Shown: in pieces, positions 9,714 through 18,091 of the stretch
Layout: each line of letters begins with the position of its first letter
Position numbering within the stretch: position 1 is the stretch's first letter
Source: Sorangium cellulosum So ce56
GTDB taxonomy: Bacteria; Myxococcota_A; Polyangia; Polyangiales; Polyangiaceae
DNA length: 64,000 bases
Direction: 5' to 3'
Assembly: GCF_000067165.1 (NCBI RefSeq)
Contig: NC_010162.1
Span: 2,046,001 to 2,110,000 of the forward strand
Notes under the pieces: model-generated
What the model was told of the DNA's origin: nothing
The model's input: the letters and a program-made list of their open reading frames with translations, nothing else
Database searches by the model: none
Program-made: the position numbers and the translations under genes

Positions 9714-11435
9714 TCAGGGTTGGGGGGCGACGGACGAGAACGCGTCGTTGGTCACGACGTCGAGGACCAGCTCGCGCAGCTTGTACCCCGACCCTTCGAA
9801 AGAAGCGGTCAGCGCGTCCAGCACGCGCTTGTCCACCTTTCTCTCCTCGTGACCCGCTGCATACATGTAGTACTTGCGGACGAGGCACTCCGCGACCGAG
9901 GCGCTCTCGCTGAGGGTCACGCCGAGCGCGCGCGCGTCGGCGACCGGCACCCCGTCGAACTCGCCGCTCGGGTCGATCGGCAGGCCGTGATCGGTCGTGC
10001 GGAAGCGGCCGATCGCGTCGAAGGTCTCGAGCGGCAGGCCCAGCGGGTCCATGAACGAATGGCAGCCGGCGCAGGCGGGCTCGGTCCGGTGGATCTCGAG
10101 GCGCTGACGCTTCGTCAGGGGCTTGTCCGCGGGCGGCTCCGGGAGCTCGAGGGCGACGTCGCCGGGGGGCGGGGGGATGGGCGTGCACATGAGGGCGTCA
10201 CGCATGAACTTGCCGCGCAAGGTCGGAGAGCCCTCCTTCTGGTTCGCGAACTGCGAGAGGAAGCCCGCTTTGCTGAGGATCCCGACGCGCGGGCCGTCCG
10301 CGGGCAGCGAGCGGACCTCGAAGGCGCCCGAGCCGAGGCCGGCCGTGTCGAGACCGTAGAGCTGGGCGAGCTCGGTGTTGACGACGGCCTTCGTTGTCGA
10401 GAACAGCTCGAGCGCGCTCGCCTGATCGTCGAACGCGAGCACCTCCCAGGTGCCTCGCATGTCGCGGATCATCGCCGCTTGCAGCGCGGGGCTGTACTCC
10501 GGAAAGAGCCCCGCGTCCTTTGCCTGCGTGCTGATCCGATCGAGCCGCATGTACTCCTCGGCGAAGGCGCCGACCGCCTCGCGCCCCGCGGGCGCCTCGA
10601 GCAGCCGCGTCGCCGCCGCGCGGATCCCCTCCACCGTTCCGAGCGCCCCGCTCGCGGCCTGATCGAGCAGCTCCTGGTCTGGCAGGCTGTTCCACACGAG
10701 GAACGCGAGCCGGGACGCCATCTCGTAGCCCGTCAAGCGAAGCGAGCCGTCGGCGCTCGGAGCGCCGAGCTCCGGGCGATACAGGAAGTTCGGAGACGTG
10801 AAGAGGGCCACCGTCGCCCAGCGGGCCCCCTCGACGGCGCTCTCGAGCTCGGCCGCGGCCTTCGTGGCGACGGCCGCGAGCCGGTCGACCTCGGCGGCCT
10901 CGAGCGGGCGGCGCCACGCGCGACGCCCCTGCGCTTCGATGAAACCGCGCACGCACGCGTCGTCCTCCGCGCCGCTCGGCGCGCAGCCGATGAACTGGTC
11001 TCGCCTCGCGGGATCCGCGAACACCGCGTCGACGGCGCCCTCGATGGCCGCGTGGTACTGCTCGACGCCGCGCTCCGACGTCACGACGGTCGCGGCGCCG
11101 ATGACCGCAAAGTTCCCGTTCCAGCTGTCGGCGTCGAGCTGATGGATATCGACCTCGACGCCCAGCATGTCGCGCACCGCGTTGCGGAACTGCGTTCTCG
11201 TCAAACGGCGCAGCATCCCGGCCGCGGGTTGGAACTGCGGCGGGTCCGAGCCCGTCGGTGATCCGTCGCCGCCGACATCCGGGTCCGTCGGTGATCCGTC
11301 GCCGCCGACAGAGGATGACCCAGCGCCCTCCGTCGTGTCACCCAGCGCGCCCGTGCACGCGGCCGCGAATCCGAGCGCGCAAATGGCGGCGACTTCTCTT
11401 GAGAAACGGAGCTCGTGCCAGGACGGCTTCTTCAT
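9714..11435 (-). CDS. DUF1592-family cytochrome-like lipoprotein (DUF1587/1595/1592/1588/1585)
   Basis: A 573-residue protein with the ordered domains seen in planctomycete and myxobacterial DUF1592 proteins: DUF1587 around RRLTRTQFRNAVRDMLG (76-92), DUF1595 (about 130-225), DUF1592 around LVWNSLPDQELLDQA (246-260), DUF1588 around RVGILSKAGFLSQFANQKEG, and DUF1585 at the C-terminus. One haem-c site CAGCH (Cys455-His459) lies in DUF1588, so a covalent haem is likely. The signal peptide ends in a lipobox (Cys27 in FAAAC) and is followed by a duplicated GGDGSPT linker. The ATG at 11435 is preceded by GGAGAG. It is the first gene of the DUF1592-DUF1552-GH44 operon, downstream of a promoter with a LacI-type operator. 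Confidence 0.9.
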   Translation of the reverse strand: MKKPSWHELRFSREVAAICALGFAAACTGALGDTTEGAGSSSVGGDGSPTDPDVGGDGSPTGSDPPQFQPAAGMLRRLTRTQFRNAVRDMLGVEVDIHQLDADSWNGNFAVIGAATVVTSERGVEQYHAAIEGAVDAVFADPARRDQFIGCAPSGAEDDACVRGFIEAQGRRAWRRPLEAAEVDRLAAVATKAAAELESAVEGARWATVALFTSPNFLYRPELGAPSADGSLRLTGYEMASRLAFLVWNSLPDQELLDQAASGALGTVEGIRAAATRLLEAPAGREAVGAFAEEYMRLDRISTQAKDAGLFPEYSPALQAAMIRDMRGTWEVLAFDDQASALELFSTTKAVVNTELAQLYGLDTAGLGSGAFEVRSLPADGPRVGILSKAGFLSQFANQKEGSPTLRGKFMRDALMCTPIPPPPGDVALELPEPPADKPLTKRQRLEIHRTEPACAGCHSFMDPLGLPLETFDAIGRFRTTDHGLPIDPSGEFDGVPVADARALGVTLSESASVAECLVRKYYMYAAGHEERKVDKRVLDALTASFEGSGYKLRELVLDVVTNDAFSSVAPQP

Positions 11436-11951
11436 CTTGCTCTCCGATGATGCGACGGGGTGACCCGGCGGACCGTACCGAGGATTCCTCGACCCCCGTC
11501 GAATCGACGCGGTCTGTGGCGTCCTCCGGTGGCTCACCCTCGGTAAGAACACCAAGCACCATCGCTCGGCCATCGCTCTCGCGGGGGCCGGGCAAACGGA
11601 GCTCCGGAATCGACAAGGACTCGATTGGTTGACGAAGGGCGCGCAGGGCGACCCGCTCATGCGCGAAGCAAAAGGATACCGCTTGAACCAAATGTGAACG
11701 ATCACATGGCCGAGGTCAACGCCAATCGACCGGTCCGCGCAACTCCGCGAGGCCGAGGGAGGGCAGGGCTGGCGAGCTCCTCCGGATCACTGCGTCAAGA
11801 GGGCGGGCGCCGGCCGCCTTGAGCCGCCAAGACGTCACAAGACACCAACGGAAATCTCGGCGTCCCACGGCGCCTCGGCGGTTCCATCCGTCCGGTAGGG
11901 CGGGGGAACTCCCCACCACGCGCCGACGGGCGCGGGCGCGCCGTGCCCCCG
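11436..11951. other. Intergenic region upstream of the DUF1592 operon
   Basis: No gene is supported. The main content is the conserved promoter block at 11664-11762 listed separately, about 230 bp from the DUF1592 start. The remainder separates that operon from the end of the cyclase gene, which is transcribed in the same direction. Confidence 0.6.
11664..11762 (-). promoter_or_regulatory. Conserved 99-bp promoter block with LacI-type operator (copy 1)
   Basis: Read on the minus strand this block contains TTGACC, then a spacer in which the palindrome TGTGATCGTTCACA (11693-11706) covers the expected -10 zone, then ATCCTTTTGCTTCG. A block of the same length and order, with only single-base gaps, lies at 27889-27987. 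Shared segments include CCTCCCTCGGC, CCGGTCGATTGG, the TTGAC box, CGTTCAC and ATCCTTTTGCTTCG. Conservation of non-coding order, an operator overlapping a promoter, and position before the DUF1592-DUF1552-GH44 operon argue for shared control, probably by a LacI/GalR-type repressor that senses a sugar. Confidence 0.6.
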
Positions 11952-13739
11952 TCAGTCGGGATCGAGCGCGTATACGGCCGTGGTCGTCTTTCGCCCCGTC
12001 AGGTTGCGCTCGCCCAGCGCGCGCAGCGGGAAGGCGTCGCCGGCGAGGTTCCGGGTCGCCTCGGAGACCAGCACCTGGTTCGGCGCCGCGATCGCCTCGA
12101 GCCGCGAGGCGACGTTCACCACGTCGCCTATCACGGTGTACTCCATCCGCTTGTCGGAGCCGATGTTGCCGACGATGGCCTCTCCGGAGTTCACGCCCAC
12201 GCCGAGGCGGACCTCGACGTCGTACCGCTCGCGCCACTCCTCGTTCGCCGTCTCGAGGAAGCGCATCATGTCCTCCGCGGCGGCGAGCGCGCGCCGCGCG
12301 TGATCCTCCTGCGCGATCGGGGCGCCCCAGACGGCCATGACGCAATCGCCGATGAACTTGTCGACCGTGCCCCCGTGCCGGAACACGATCTCGGTGAGCA
12401 TCGAGAAGAGCTCGTTGAGGAGGGCGACCATCCGCTCGGCGTCGCGCGACTCGGCGAGCGGGGTGAAGCCGACGACGTCGGCGAAGAGCACCGACACGGC
12501 CGCCCGCTTGCCGCCGAGGGCGAGCGGGTGCTCGCCCCGCACGATCGCGTCGACGACGGCCCTGTCCATGAACCGGCCGAGATCGCCGCGGAGCTTCGCC
12601 TCCCGGGCGATGTCCGCCTCGCCCTGCTCGAGGTCCTGGGCCATGCGGCCGAGGGAGGTCGTGAGCTCGCCGATCTCGTCGCGCCGCCCCCGCAGCGCGT
12701 CGCCGAGCGCGATGTCGCGCCAGCGCCGGGCGCCGATGAGCCGCGCCTGCGCGACGAGGTGCAGGATCGGGCGCGTCACGTGGCGGGCGGTCACGAGCGC
12801 GAGGGCGAGCGCGAGGACGAGCGCGCCCGCGGCGACGGCGACGCCGCGGCGCCGCATCTCGTCGAGCGCGGCGAACGCCTCCGGCTCGGGGCGCCAGATC
12901 GCGACCGCCCAGCCGAGGTCGGGCACCGTCTCGATGGCGCCGATCATCCGCTGGCCGCCCTCGTCGTGCGGGGCGAGCACGCTGAGCCTGTCGTTCAACC
13001 CCGCGCCCGGGGGGAGGTTGTGCCAGATCGGCAAGGACGAGACGTCGCTGCCCGGCGCGACGCCCGGCACCCCGAACGCCGCGATCGCCTGGCGGTCGTG
13101 GCCCGCGATGAGCAGGCGCACCGCGCGGCTCCCGAGGCGGCGCCCGGCGATCACCTCGAGGTCGAGCCCGAGCATGTCGAGCGGCACCTCGGCGACGACG
13201 TAGCCGGCCGGGCCGGCCGGGGGAGCCGGCGCGGCGGCGCCGGCGCCCGCGTCGCCGGCGGGCCGCACGCGGGCGACGAGGAGGCCGCGGGCCGGCCCGA
13301 CCACGCCGAAGCCGACGCCGCGCTCGTCAGCGAGCTGGCGCAGCGCTGCCGGCGCTGCGGGGACGTCGGCGTCGGACGACGCCTTGCGGATCAGGGTGCT
13401 GATCCCCGCGCCGGGCACCTCGAGCCGCACCGCGTCGACGAGCCCGCGCGTCGCGACGAGGGCGCGCACCGACGCGACCGCGTCCTCGTCCCGGATGGCG
13501 CCGCCCGCGGCGTGGCCGAAGATGGCCGCCGCCGCGACGGCATCGCTCTCGACGTCCCGGACGAGCTGGATCGAGGCCGAGGCCACCTCGGAGAGGATCG
13601 CCGTCTGCAGTCTCTCCTCGGAGGTCCGCACGGCGCGCCGGTTCACGTCGATGAGGAGCGTCACGGCGACGGCGACCGGGACGAGGCCCATGGCCGTGAA
13701 GAGCGCGATCGCCTTCGTCTTGAGCGAGAATTCCCTCAC
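11952..13739 (-). CDS. Membrane-bound class III adenylate/guanylate cyclase with HAMP domain
   Basis: A 595-residue receptor cyclase. A first transmembrane helix (about 10-30) is followed by a periplasmic sensor region of some 250 residues, a second helix with an Ala/Leu-rich stretch, a HAMP segment beginning near HVTRPILHL, and a C-terminal class III cyclase domain. Two metal-binding aspartates are seen in VLFADVVGFTPL and FIGDCVMAVWG, and the substrate-contact segment EYTVIGDVVNVASRLE is intact, so activity is expected, making cAMP or cGMP from a periplasmic cue. It starts with GTG after a GGAGG site, 24 bp downstream of the OmpA-type gene, so the two are likely cotranscribed. Nucleotide specificity cannot be assigned by eye. 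Confidence 0.9.
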   Translation of the reverse strand: MREFSLKTKAIALFTAMGLVPVAVAVTLLIDVNRRAVRTSEERLQTAILSEVASASIQLVRDVESDAVAAAAIFGHAAGGAIRDEDAVASVRALVATRGLVDAVRLEVPGAGISTLIRKASSDADVPAAPAALRQLADERGVGFGVVGPARGLLVARVRPAGDAGAGAAAPAPPAGPAGYVVAEVPLDMLGLDLEVIAGRRLGSRAVRLLIAGHDRQAIAAFGVPGVAPGSDVSSLPIWHNLPPGAGLNDRLSVLAPHDEGGQRMIGAIETVPDLGWAVAIWRPEPEAFAALDEMRRRGVAVAAGALVLALALALVTARHVTRPILHLVAQARLIGARRWRDIALGDALRGRRDEIGELTTSLGRMAQDLEQGEADIAREAKLRGDLGRFMDRAVVDAIVRGEHPLALGGKRAAVSVLFADVVGFTPLAESRDAERMVALLNELFSMLTEIVFRHGGTVDKFIGDCVMAVWGAPIAQEDHARRALAAAEDMMRFLETANEEWRERYDVEVRLGVGVNSGEAIVGNIGSDKRMEYTVIGDVVNVASRLEAIAAPNQVLVSEATRNLAGDAFPLRALGERNLTGRKTTTAVYALDPD

Positions 13740-13763
13740 GCGGAGGCCTCCGCGGGCGACGCG

Positions 13764-15569
13764 TCACTCAAGAGGACCGTCCTTCCAGCCGGCCGCGCCC
13801 TCGTCGGTGCGCTTGCGGATCTGGAACTCCACCCTGCGGTTCTTGGCCCGGCCGTCGCGGGTGCGGTTGTCGGCGAGGGGGCGGCGCGCGCCGAAGCCGC
13901 GCGCCTCGAGGCGGCGGGCGTCGATGCCGTGCGCGGTCAGCCACGCGACGACGGCGAGCGCGCGGCGCTGCGACAGGCTCAGGTTCGCCTGGGCGGCGCC
14001 CTGGTTGTCCGTGTGGCCGTCGACCGCGACCCGGGCGATCTCGGGGTGCTCCTCGAGGACGGCCGCGACCTCGGAGAGCAGCTCGAAGCTCTCCGGCTCG
14101 ATCTCGGCCCGGCCCGTCCGGAACTGGACCTGCTGCAGGATCACGATCTGCGAGCCCTCGATGCGCACAGCGAACGGGCAGCCGTGCGTCGCGCGATCCT
14201 CGCTCGGCTTGCCGCGCTCGTAGGGGCAGGCGTCCGCGGCGTTGGGGATGCCGTCGCCGTCCGTGTCCGCGGGGCACCCGTGCCTCGACGCAGGTTGGGA
14301 CCCGGCGTTCGCGGCGGTCTCGGCCGTGATCCCAGACCCCGCGCCGCCCGGTCCCGCGTCGGCGGCCGCGCTGCTGACCCCCGGCACGTCCGGGCAGCGA
14401 TCGTCGACATCGTAGATCCCGTCGTCGTCCCGGTCCGGCGGGCAGCCGCGGCGGAACACCTGTCGGGCGCCCGCCGCCGCGGCCGGCGGGCGCGCCTCGC
14501 CGATGACCCGGGGGCAGGCGTCCTCGGCGTCGGGGACCGAGTCCCCGTCGAAGTCGGCGGCCGGAGGCGCGGCCGGCGCCGCGCCGCGCGCGCCCTTCGT
14601 CCCGGTGGACGCGCCGGCGACGGCCGAGGGGGCGGCGGCAGGGGTCGCCGGCGGAACGACGTCCGCGGCGACGCCTATCCCCGCGAAGAAGCGCGCCTTC
14701 GGTGTGCCGGGGAGCCGCCCGAAGCCAGGGCCCGCGCCCGCGTCGAGCGTGAGGGGGCCGAGCGACCAGCGCGCGGTGAGCAGGAGCTCGGCCCCCGCGC
14801 GGCCCGGGACCTCGAGCGCCGACCCCTCGCCGGCGGCGGCCCAGACGGAGAGCTCCGACCCGAGCTGCAGCGGCCCTCTGCGGACGCCCGCGCCCGCGGA
14901 GAAGAGGACCTCGCTGCCCGTCAGGCTGTCCGCCGAGGCCTTCTGGAACCGGCCCCCCGCCGAGGCCGACCAGCGGAAGCCGGGGTGCTCGGCCCCCACG
15001 ATCACCCGCGGCGCGTAGCGCACGGCGCCCGCGCCGGCGAACGCCGCCTCGTCCCCCGTCGGCAGCCAGACGGAGAGCCCGAGCGCCGCCGCCGGCCGGA
15101 GCCCCTCCTGCGGCAGGAGCGTCACCCTCCCTCCCGCCTGGAGATCGCCGAGCGTGGCGCCGCCGGCGGGCGCCGTGACCCGGATGCTGCCGAGCGCGCC
15201 GGACGCGCCGCCCTGGTCCAGCACGAACGGCGCGTCGAGATCCAGCTTGATCCGGCGCAGGAGCTCGACGCTCGCGAGCGCGTGGAGCATCGCCTGCCGG
15301 CCCACCCACGTTACCGACCCGGCAGGCGCAGTCCCGCGCAGGCTGAGGGGTTGATGAGAATAGGAGAACAGAAGTCCGACCGCGGGCCGGAGCTCCCCCG
15401 ATACGCCCGCAGAAGGGACAGTGGATAGCCCGTCGCCCGCGGGCGCGGGAGCGAGCCTGTCGAGCGCTGTGGCCTCCTGCGCTGCGGCCGTCATGGAAGC
15501 CGTGGCCGCGGCGACGAGCAGCGGGGAGGCCAGGAGGGGCGCGATGACGCGCGCCGGCCAATACGCCAT
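13764..15569 (-). CDS. OmpA-family outer-membrane protein with thrombospondin type 3 repeats
   Basis: A 601-residue protein with a signal peptide, a long N-terminal region predicted as a beta-barrel (about 30-290), an Ala/Pro linker, three calcium-binding thrombospondin type 3 repeats (DFDGDSVPDAEDACP, DRDDDGIYDVDDRCP and DTDGDGIPNAADACP), and a C-terminal OmpA peptidoglycan-binding domain with the hallmark DGHTDNQG and the RRVEFQI end. It should span the outer membrane and hold the cell wall. The start at 15569 lies 68 bp from the start of the divergent LysM/FecR gene, so the two probably share a control region. The cyclase gene follows 24 bp downstream, hinting that envelope state and cyclic-nucleotide signalling are linked here. 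Confidence 0.88.
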   Translation of the reverse strand: MAYWPARVIAPLLASPLLVAAATASMTAAAQEATALDRLAPAPAGDGLSTVPSAGVSGELRPAVGLLFSYSHQPLSLRGTAPAGSVTWVGRQAMLHALASVELLRRIKLDLDAPFVLDQGGASGALGSIRVTAPAGGATLGDLQAGGRVTLLPQEGLRPAAALGLSVWLPTGDEAAFAGAGAVRYAPRVIVGAEHPGFRWSASAGGRFQKASADSLTGSEVLFSAGAGVRRGPLQLGSELSVWAAAGEGSALEVPGRAGAELLLTARWSLGPLTLDAGAGPGFGRLPGTPKARFFAGIGVAADVVPPATPAAAPSAVAGASTGTKGARGAAPAAPPAADFDGDSVPDAEDACPRVIGEARPPAAAAGARQVFRRGCPPDRDDDGIYDVDDRCPDVPGVSSAAADAGPGGAGSGITAETAANAGSQPASRHGCPADTDGDGIPNAADACPYERGKPSEDRATHGCPFAVRIEGSQIVILQQVQFRTGRAEIEPESFELLSEVAAVLEEHPEIARVAVDGHTDNQGAAQANLSLSQRRALAVVAWLTAHGIDARRLEARGFGARRPLADNRTRDGRAKNRRVEFQIRKRTDEGAAGWKDGPLE

Positions 15570-15637
15570 CGGTCTGCTCGTATCCTATCGCCTGGTCCCT
15601 TGCAACGCCGATCTCGATCCGGTAGCGTGCCGCTGCC

Positions 15638-18091
15638 GTGGTACCGTCAAATGGCCAGTCCGTCGCTATCGCGGTGCTCCTCGGCTGCGCCACCCACGCT
15701 GCGATCCACGTTGGATACGTCGGCGTGGCGAGCGCCAGAGAGCCGACGCCCGGATATCCGGAGGCGGTCATTCAATGGGGCGTGCAGGCGGGAGAGACGT
15801 GCGACGACATCGCGGCGGTCCTCTACGGCTCGTCCAAGCATGCAGGGCTGATCCAGCGGTACAACCGCGTCGCGTGCGGCCCGGGCACGACGCTCGCCGA
15901 GGGGCTCACGCTGGTCCTCCCGGCCGAGGTGACGTCGATCCCCGACGCGAAGCTCCGGTCGATGCACCCGGACGTGCGCGCGCGCCCGGCCGGCGGCGCC
16001 TGGTCGCCCGCGGCTCAGGGGATGCCCCTGCTCACGAACTCGAGCGTGAACACGCTGGATGAGGGGAGGGCAGATATCGAGTTTGTGGATCGGACTCGGG
16101 TGCTCCTCGCGCCGAATACGCTCGTCGTCATCTACGGCACGGCGAGCCGAGCGCGGGTATCGAAGACGCCGCCCGCGGCCGTCGAGCTCGCGGACGGCGA
16201 GGTGAAGGCCGCGCTCGCCGCGCTGCGGGGCCAGTCGGTCGAGGTCGCCGCGAGCGGGGGCGGCCGCGTGAGCGCGTCGTCGCGGGACACGGTGGTGCAG
16301 CGGCGCGGGGAGCGCACGACGATCGCGGTGTTCGACGGCAAGGCGGGCGTCACATCGGGCGGCCTCTCCGTCGTGGTCCCGAAGGACCACGGCACCCGGT
16401 TCGTGGGCAAGGCGCCGCCCGCGCGCCCGCGCCCGCTGCCGGCGCCGGTCGAATGGACGACCGCGGACGCCGCGCAGATCGCGCTCGCCCCGGAGGGGCT
16501 CGGCGTCCTGTCGGCGTCGTGGAAGCCGGCGCCGGCCGCGGCCGGCTACCGCGTCGAGATCGCGCGCGACCCGGAGTTCAACGATCTCATCGCCCGGGAG
16601 GAGGTGAAGCCGGACGTGCTGTCGTTCCGCGCGGAGAAGATGCCGGCGGGCGCCTATTTCCTCCGGGTCCGGGTCGTCGATCGCGAGGAGTACCTGGGGG
16701 TGGGCGCGGTGCGCAGGTTCCACCTCGTCGCCGCGCGGGCGGCCGGGGGCGTCGTCCCGGCGGCGCGGGAGATCACCGCGAACCCGTACGGGATCATCGA
16801 GCTCACGCCGTCTCCCGCGCTCGAGCTCTCGCTCGACGACGGCCCGTTCGGCCCCGTCCCCGAGCGCATCGATCTGCTCCAGCGCGCCCCGCGCGTGCTC
16901 CGGCTGCGCGAGCGCGGCAGCGCCGCGGCGGAGCGCGGGCACGACGCGGCGACGTCGCTCCCGGTCCGGTACACGAAGGTGGGCGCGGTGGTCTCGGCCG
17001 CGCGCGGGGTGACCGCGGCGCCGGGCGGGCCCGCGCTCGAGGCCCGGGTCGAGCTCGAGGGGCTCGCCGGGGTCGACGTCGCGCGGCGGGTGGCGCCGCG
17101 GCTCTTCGCCCACCTGCCGGGGGGGGTGCGCTCCGTCGCGCTCGCCGGCGGCGATCGCGGCGGCGCCCTGACGGCGCGGATCCCGCTGCCCCGGGAGGCG
17201 CTGCGCCCCGGCGAGACGCTGCGCGTCCGGCTCGACGTCGCCGACGGCCGCGGCGGCGTGATCGGGACGAGCGACGCCGAGCTGCCCGCCGCGCCCGAGG
17301 CGCCGCGCGCCGCGCCTCCGCCTGCGCCCCCGGCCGCGCCCGTGCTGGGCGCGTACCTCCCGCTCCTGCCGATGTCCGGGGTGGCCGACGGGCTCTGGCT
17401 CGCGCCGACGCCGCCCTCGGTCGCCGCCGTCGGCGCGGCCGCGGCGCGCTCCGGGGGCGGCTGGGTCGCCGCGGGGCAGGTGCGCGCGAGCGGCGCGATC
17501 GGCCCGCTGGGCCTCGACGTCGCGCTCCGCTCGAACCCGGCCGGTGCGGGGGATGGCGCGGGCGCGGGCAGCACCGGCTGGTTCGGCGCGCGCGCGCGCG
17601 TCCTGCGCCTCGGGCGCTCGGAGCTCGAGCTCGGCCCCACGCTCCGCCTGGGCGTGCCCATGGCCGACGGGAGCCCGCCGCTCCGCATCGAGCCCGGGAT
17701 CGCGTTCGGCGGCGCCGCGGGCCGGCTCACGTGGGTGGCCGATGTCGGGGCCCGCATCCGCGCCTCGGGTGACGGCGCGGCGGTGGGGGCGGGCGACGGC
17801 GCGGGCGCGGCGGCGGGCGGCGAGCCGGCCACGCCGGACGTGCAGGGCTTCCTGCTGGCGGGGGCGACGGCGGATCCGGCGCCGTGGCTCCGGCTGCACG
17901 GCGCGCTGGATCTGCACCTCGTCCACCGGCAGATCAGGGCGGACGACGTGCTCGGCGGGCTCTCGGCGGGCGTGGAGGCGGGCGGCGCGCTCTTCGGGGC
18001 GCTGTCGGTGCGGGTGAGCCCGTGGCGCGACGAGGGCGAGGGCCCGGTGACGGCGCAGATCGCGGTGGGCTTCCGCGAGGCGTCGCCGTGA
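15638..18091 (+). CDS. LysM- and FecR-domain envelope protein
   Basis: An 817-residue exported protein. After a hydrophobic N-terminus it has a LysM-like segment (AGETCDDIAAVLYGSSKHAG...LTLVLP, about 50-100) that should bind peptidoglycan, a FecR-type beta domain (about 120-250, with LLTNSSVNTLDEGRADIEF and a VVPKDHGTRF end), a fibronectin-like segment (SASWKPAPAAAGYRVEIARD), and a long Ala/Pro/Gly-rich region ending in beta strands. The family is frequent in myxobacteria, usually next to kinases or secretion genes; its job is not known. The start is GTG at 15638. Its stop overlaps the start of the kinase gene by GTGA, so the two proteins are translationally coupled and may work together, the first sensing the wall and the second signalling inside. 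Confidence 0.8.
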   Translation: MVPSNGQSVAIAVLLGCATHAAIHVGYVGVASAREPTPGYPEAVIQWGVQAGETCDDIAAVLYGSSKHAGLIQRYNRVACGPGTTLAEGLTLVLPAEVTSIPDAKLRSMHPDVRARPAGGAWSPAAQGMPLLTNSSVNTLDEGRADIEFVDRTRVLLAPNTLVVIYGTASRARVSKTPPAAVELADGEVKAALAALRGQSVEVAASGGGRVSASSRDTVVQRRGERTTIAVFDGKAGVTSGGLSVVVPKDHGTRFVGKAPPARPRPLPAPVEWTTADAAQIALAPEGLGVLSASWKPAPAAAGYRVEIARDPEFNDLIAREEVKPDVLSFRAEKMPAGAYFLRVRVVDREEYLGVGAVRRFHLVAARAAGGVVPAAREITANPYGIIELTPSPALELSLDDGPFGPVPERIDLLQRAPRVLRLRERGSAAAERGHDAATSLPVRYTKVGAVVSAARGVTAAPGGPALEARVELEGLAGVDVARRVAPRLFAHLPGGVRSVALAGGDRGGALTARIPLPREALRPGETLRVRLDVADGRGGVIGTSDAELPAAPEAPRAAPPPAPPAAPVLGAYLPLLPMSGVADGLWLAPTPPSVAAVGAAAARSGGGWVAAGQVRASGAIGPLGLDVALRSNPAGAGDGAGAGSTGWFGARARVLRLGRSELELGPTLRLGVPMADGSPPLRIEPGIAFGGAAGRLTWVADVGARIRASGDGAAVGAGDGAGAAAGGEPATPDVQGFLLAGATADPAPWLRLHGALDLHLVHRQIRADDVLGGLSAGVEAGGALFGALSVRVSPWRDEGEGPVTAQIAVGFREASP

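Noticed and set aside
11943..15428. Open frame of 1161 codons on the plus strand
   Set aside because: It is antisense to the OmpA and cyclase genes, which have complete domains and signals. In GC-rich DNA, long antisense frames arise from codon bias; its translation has low complexity and no domain.
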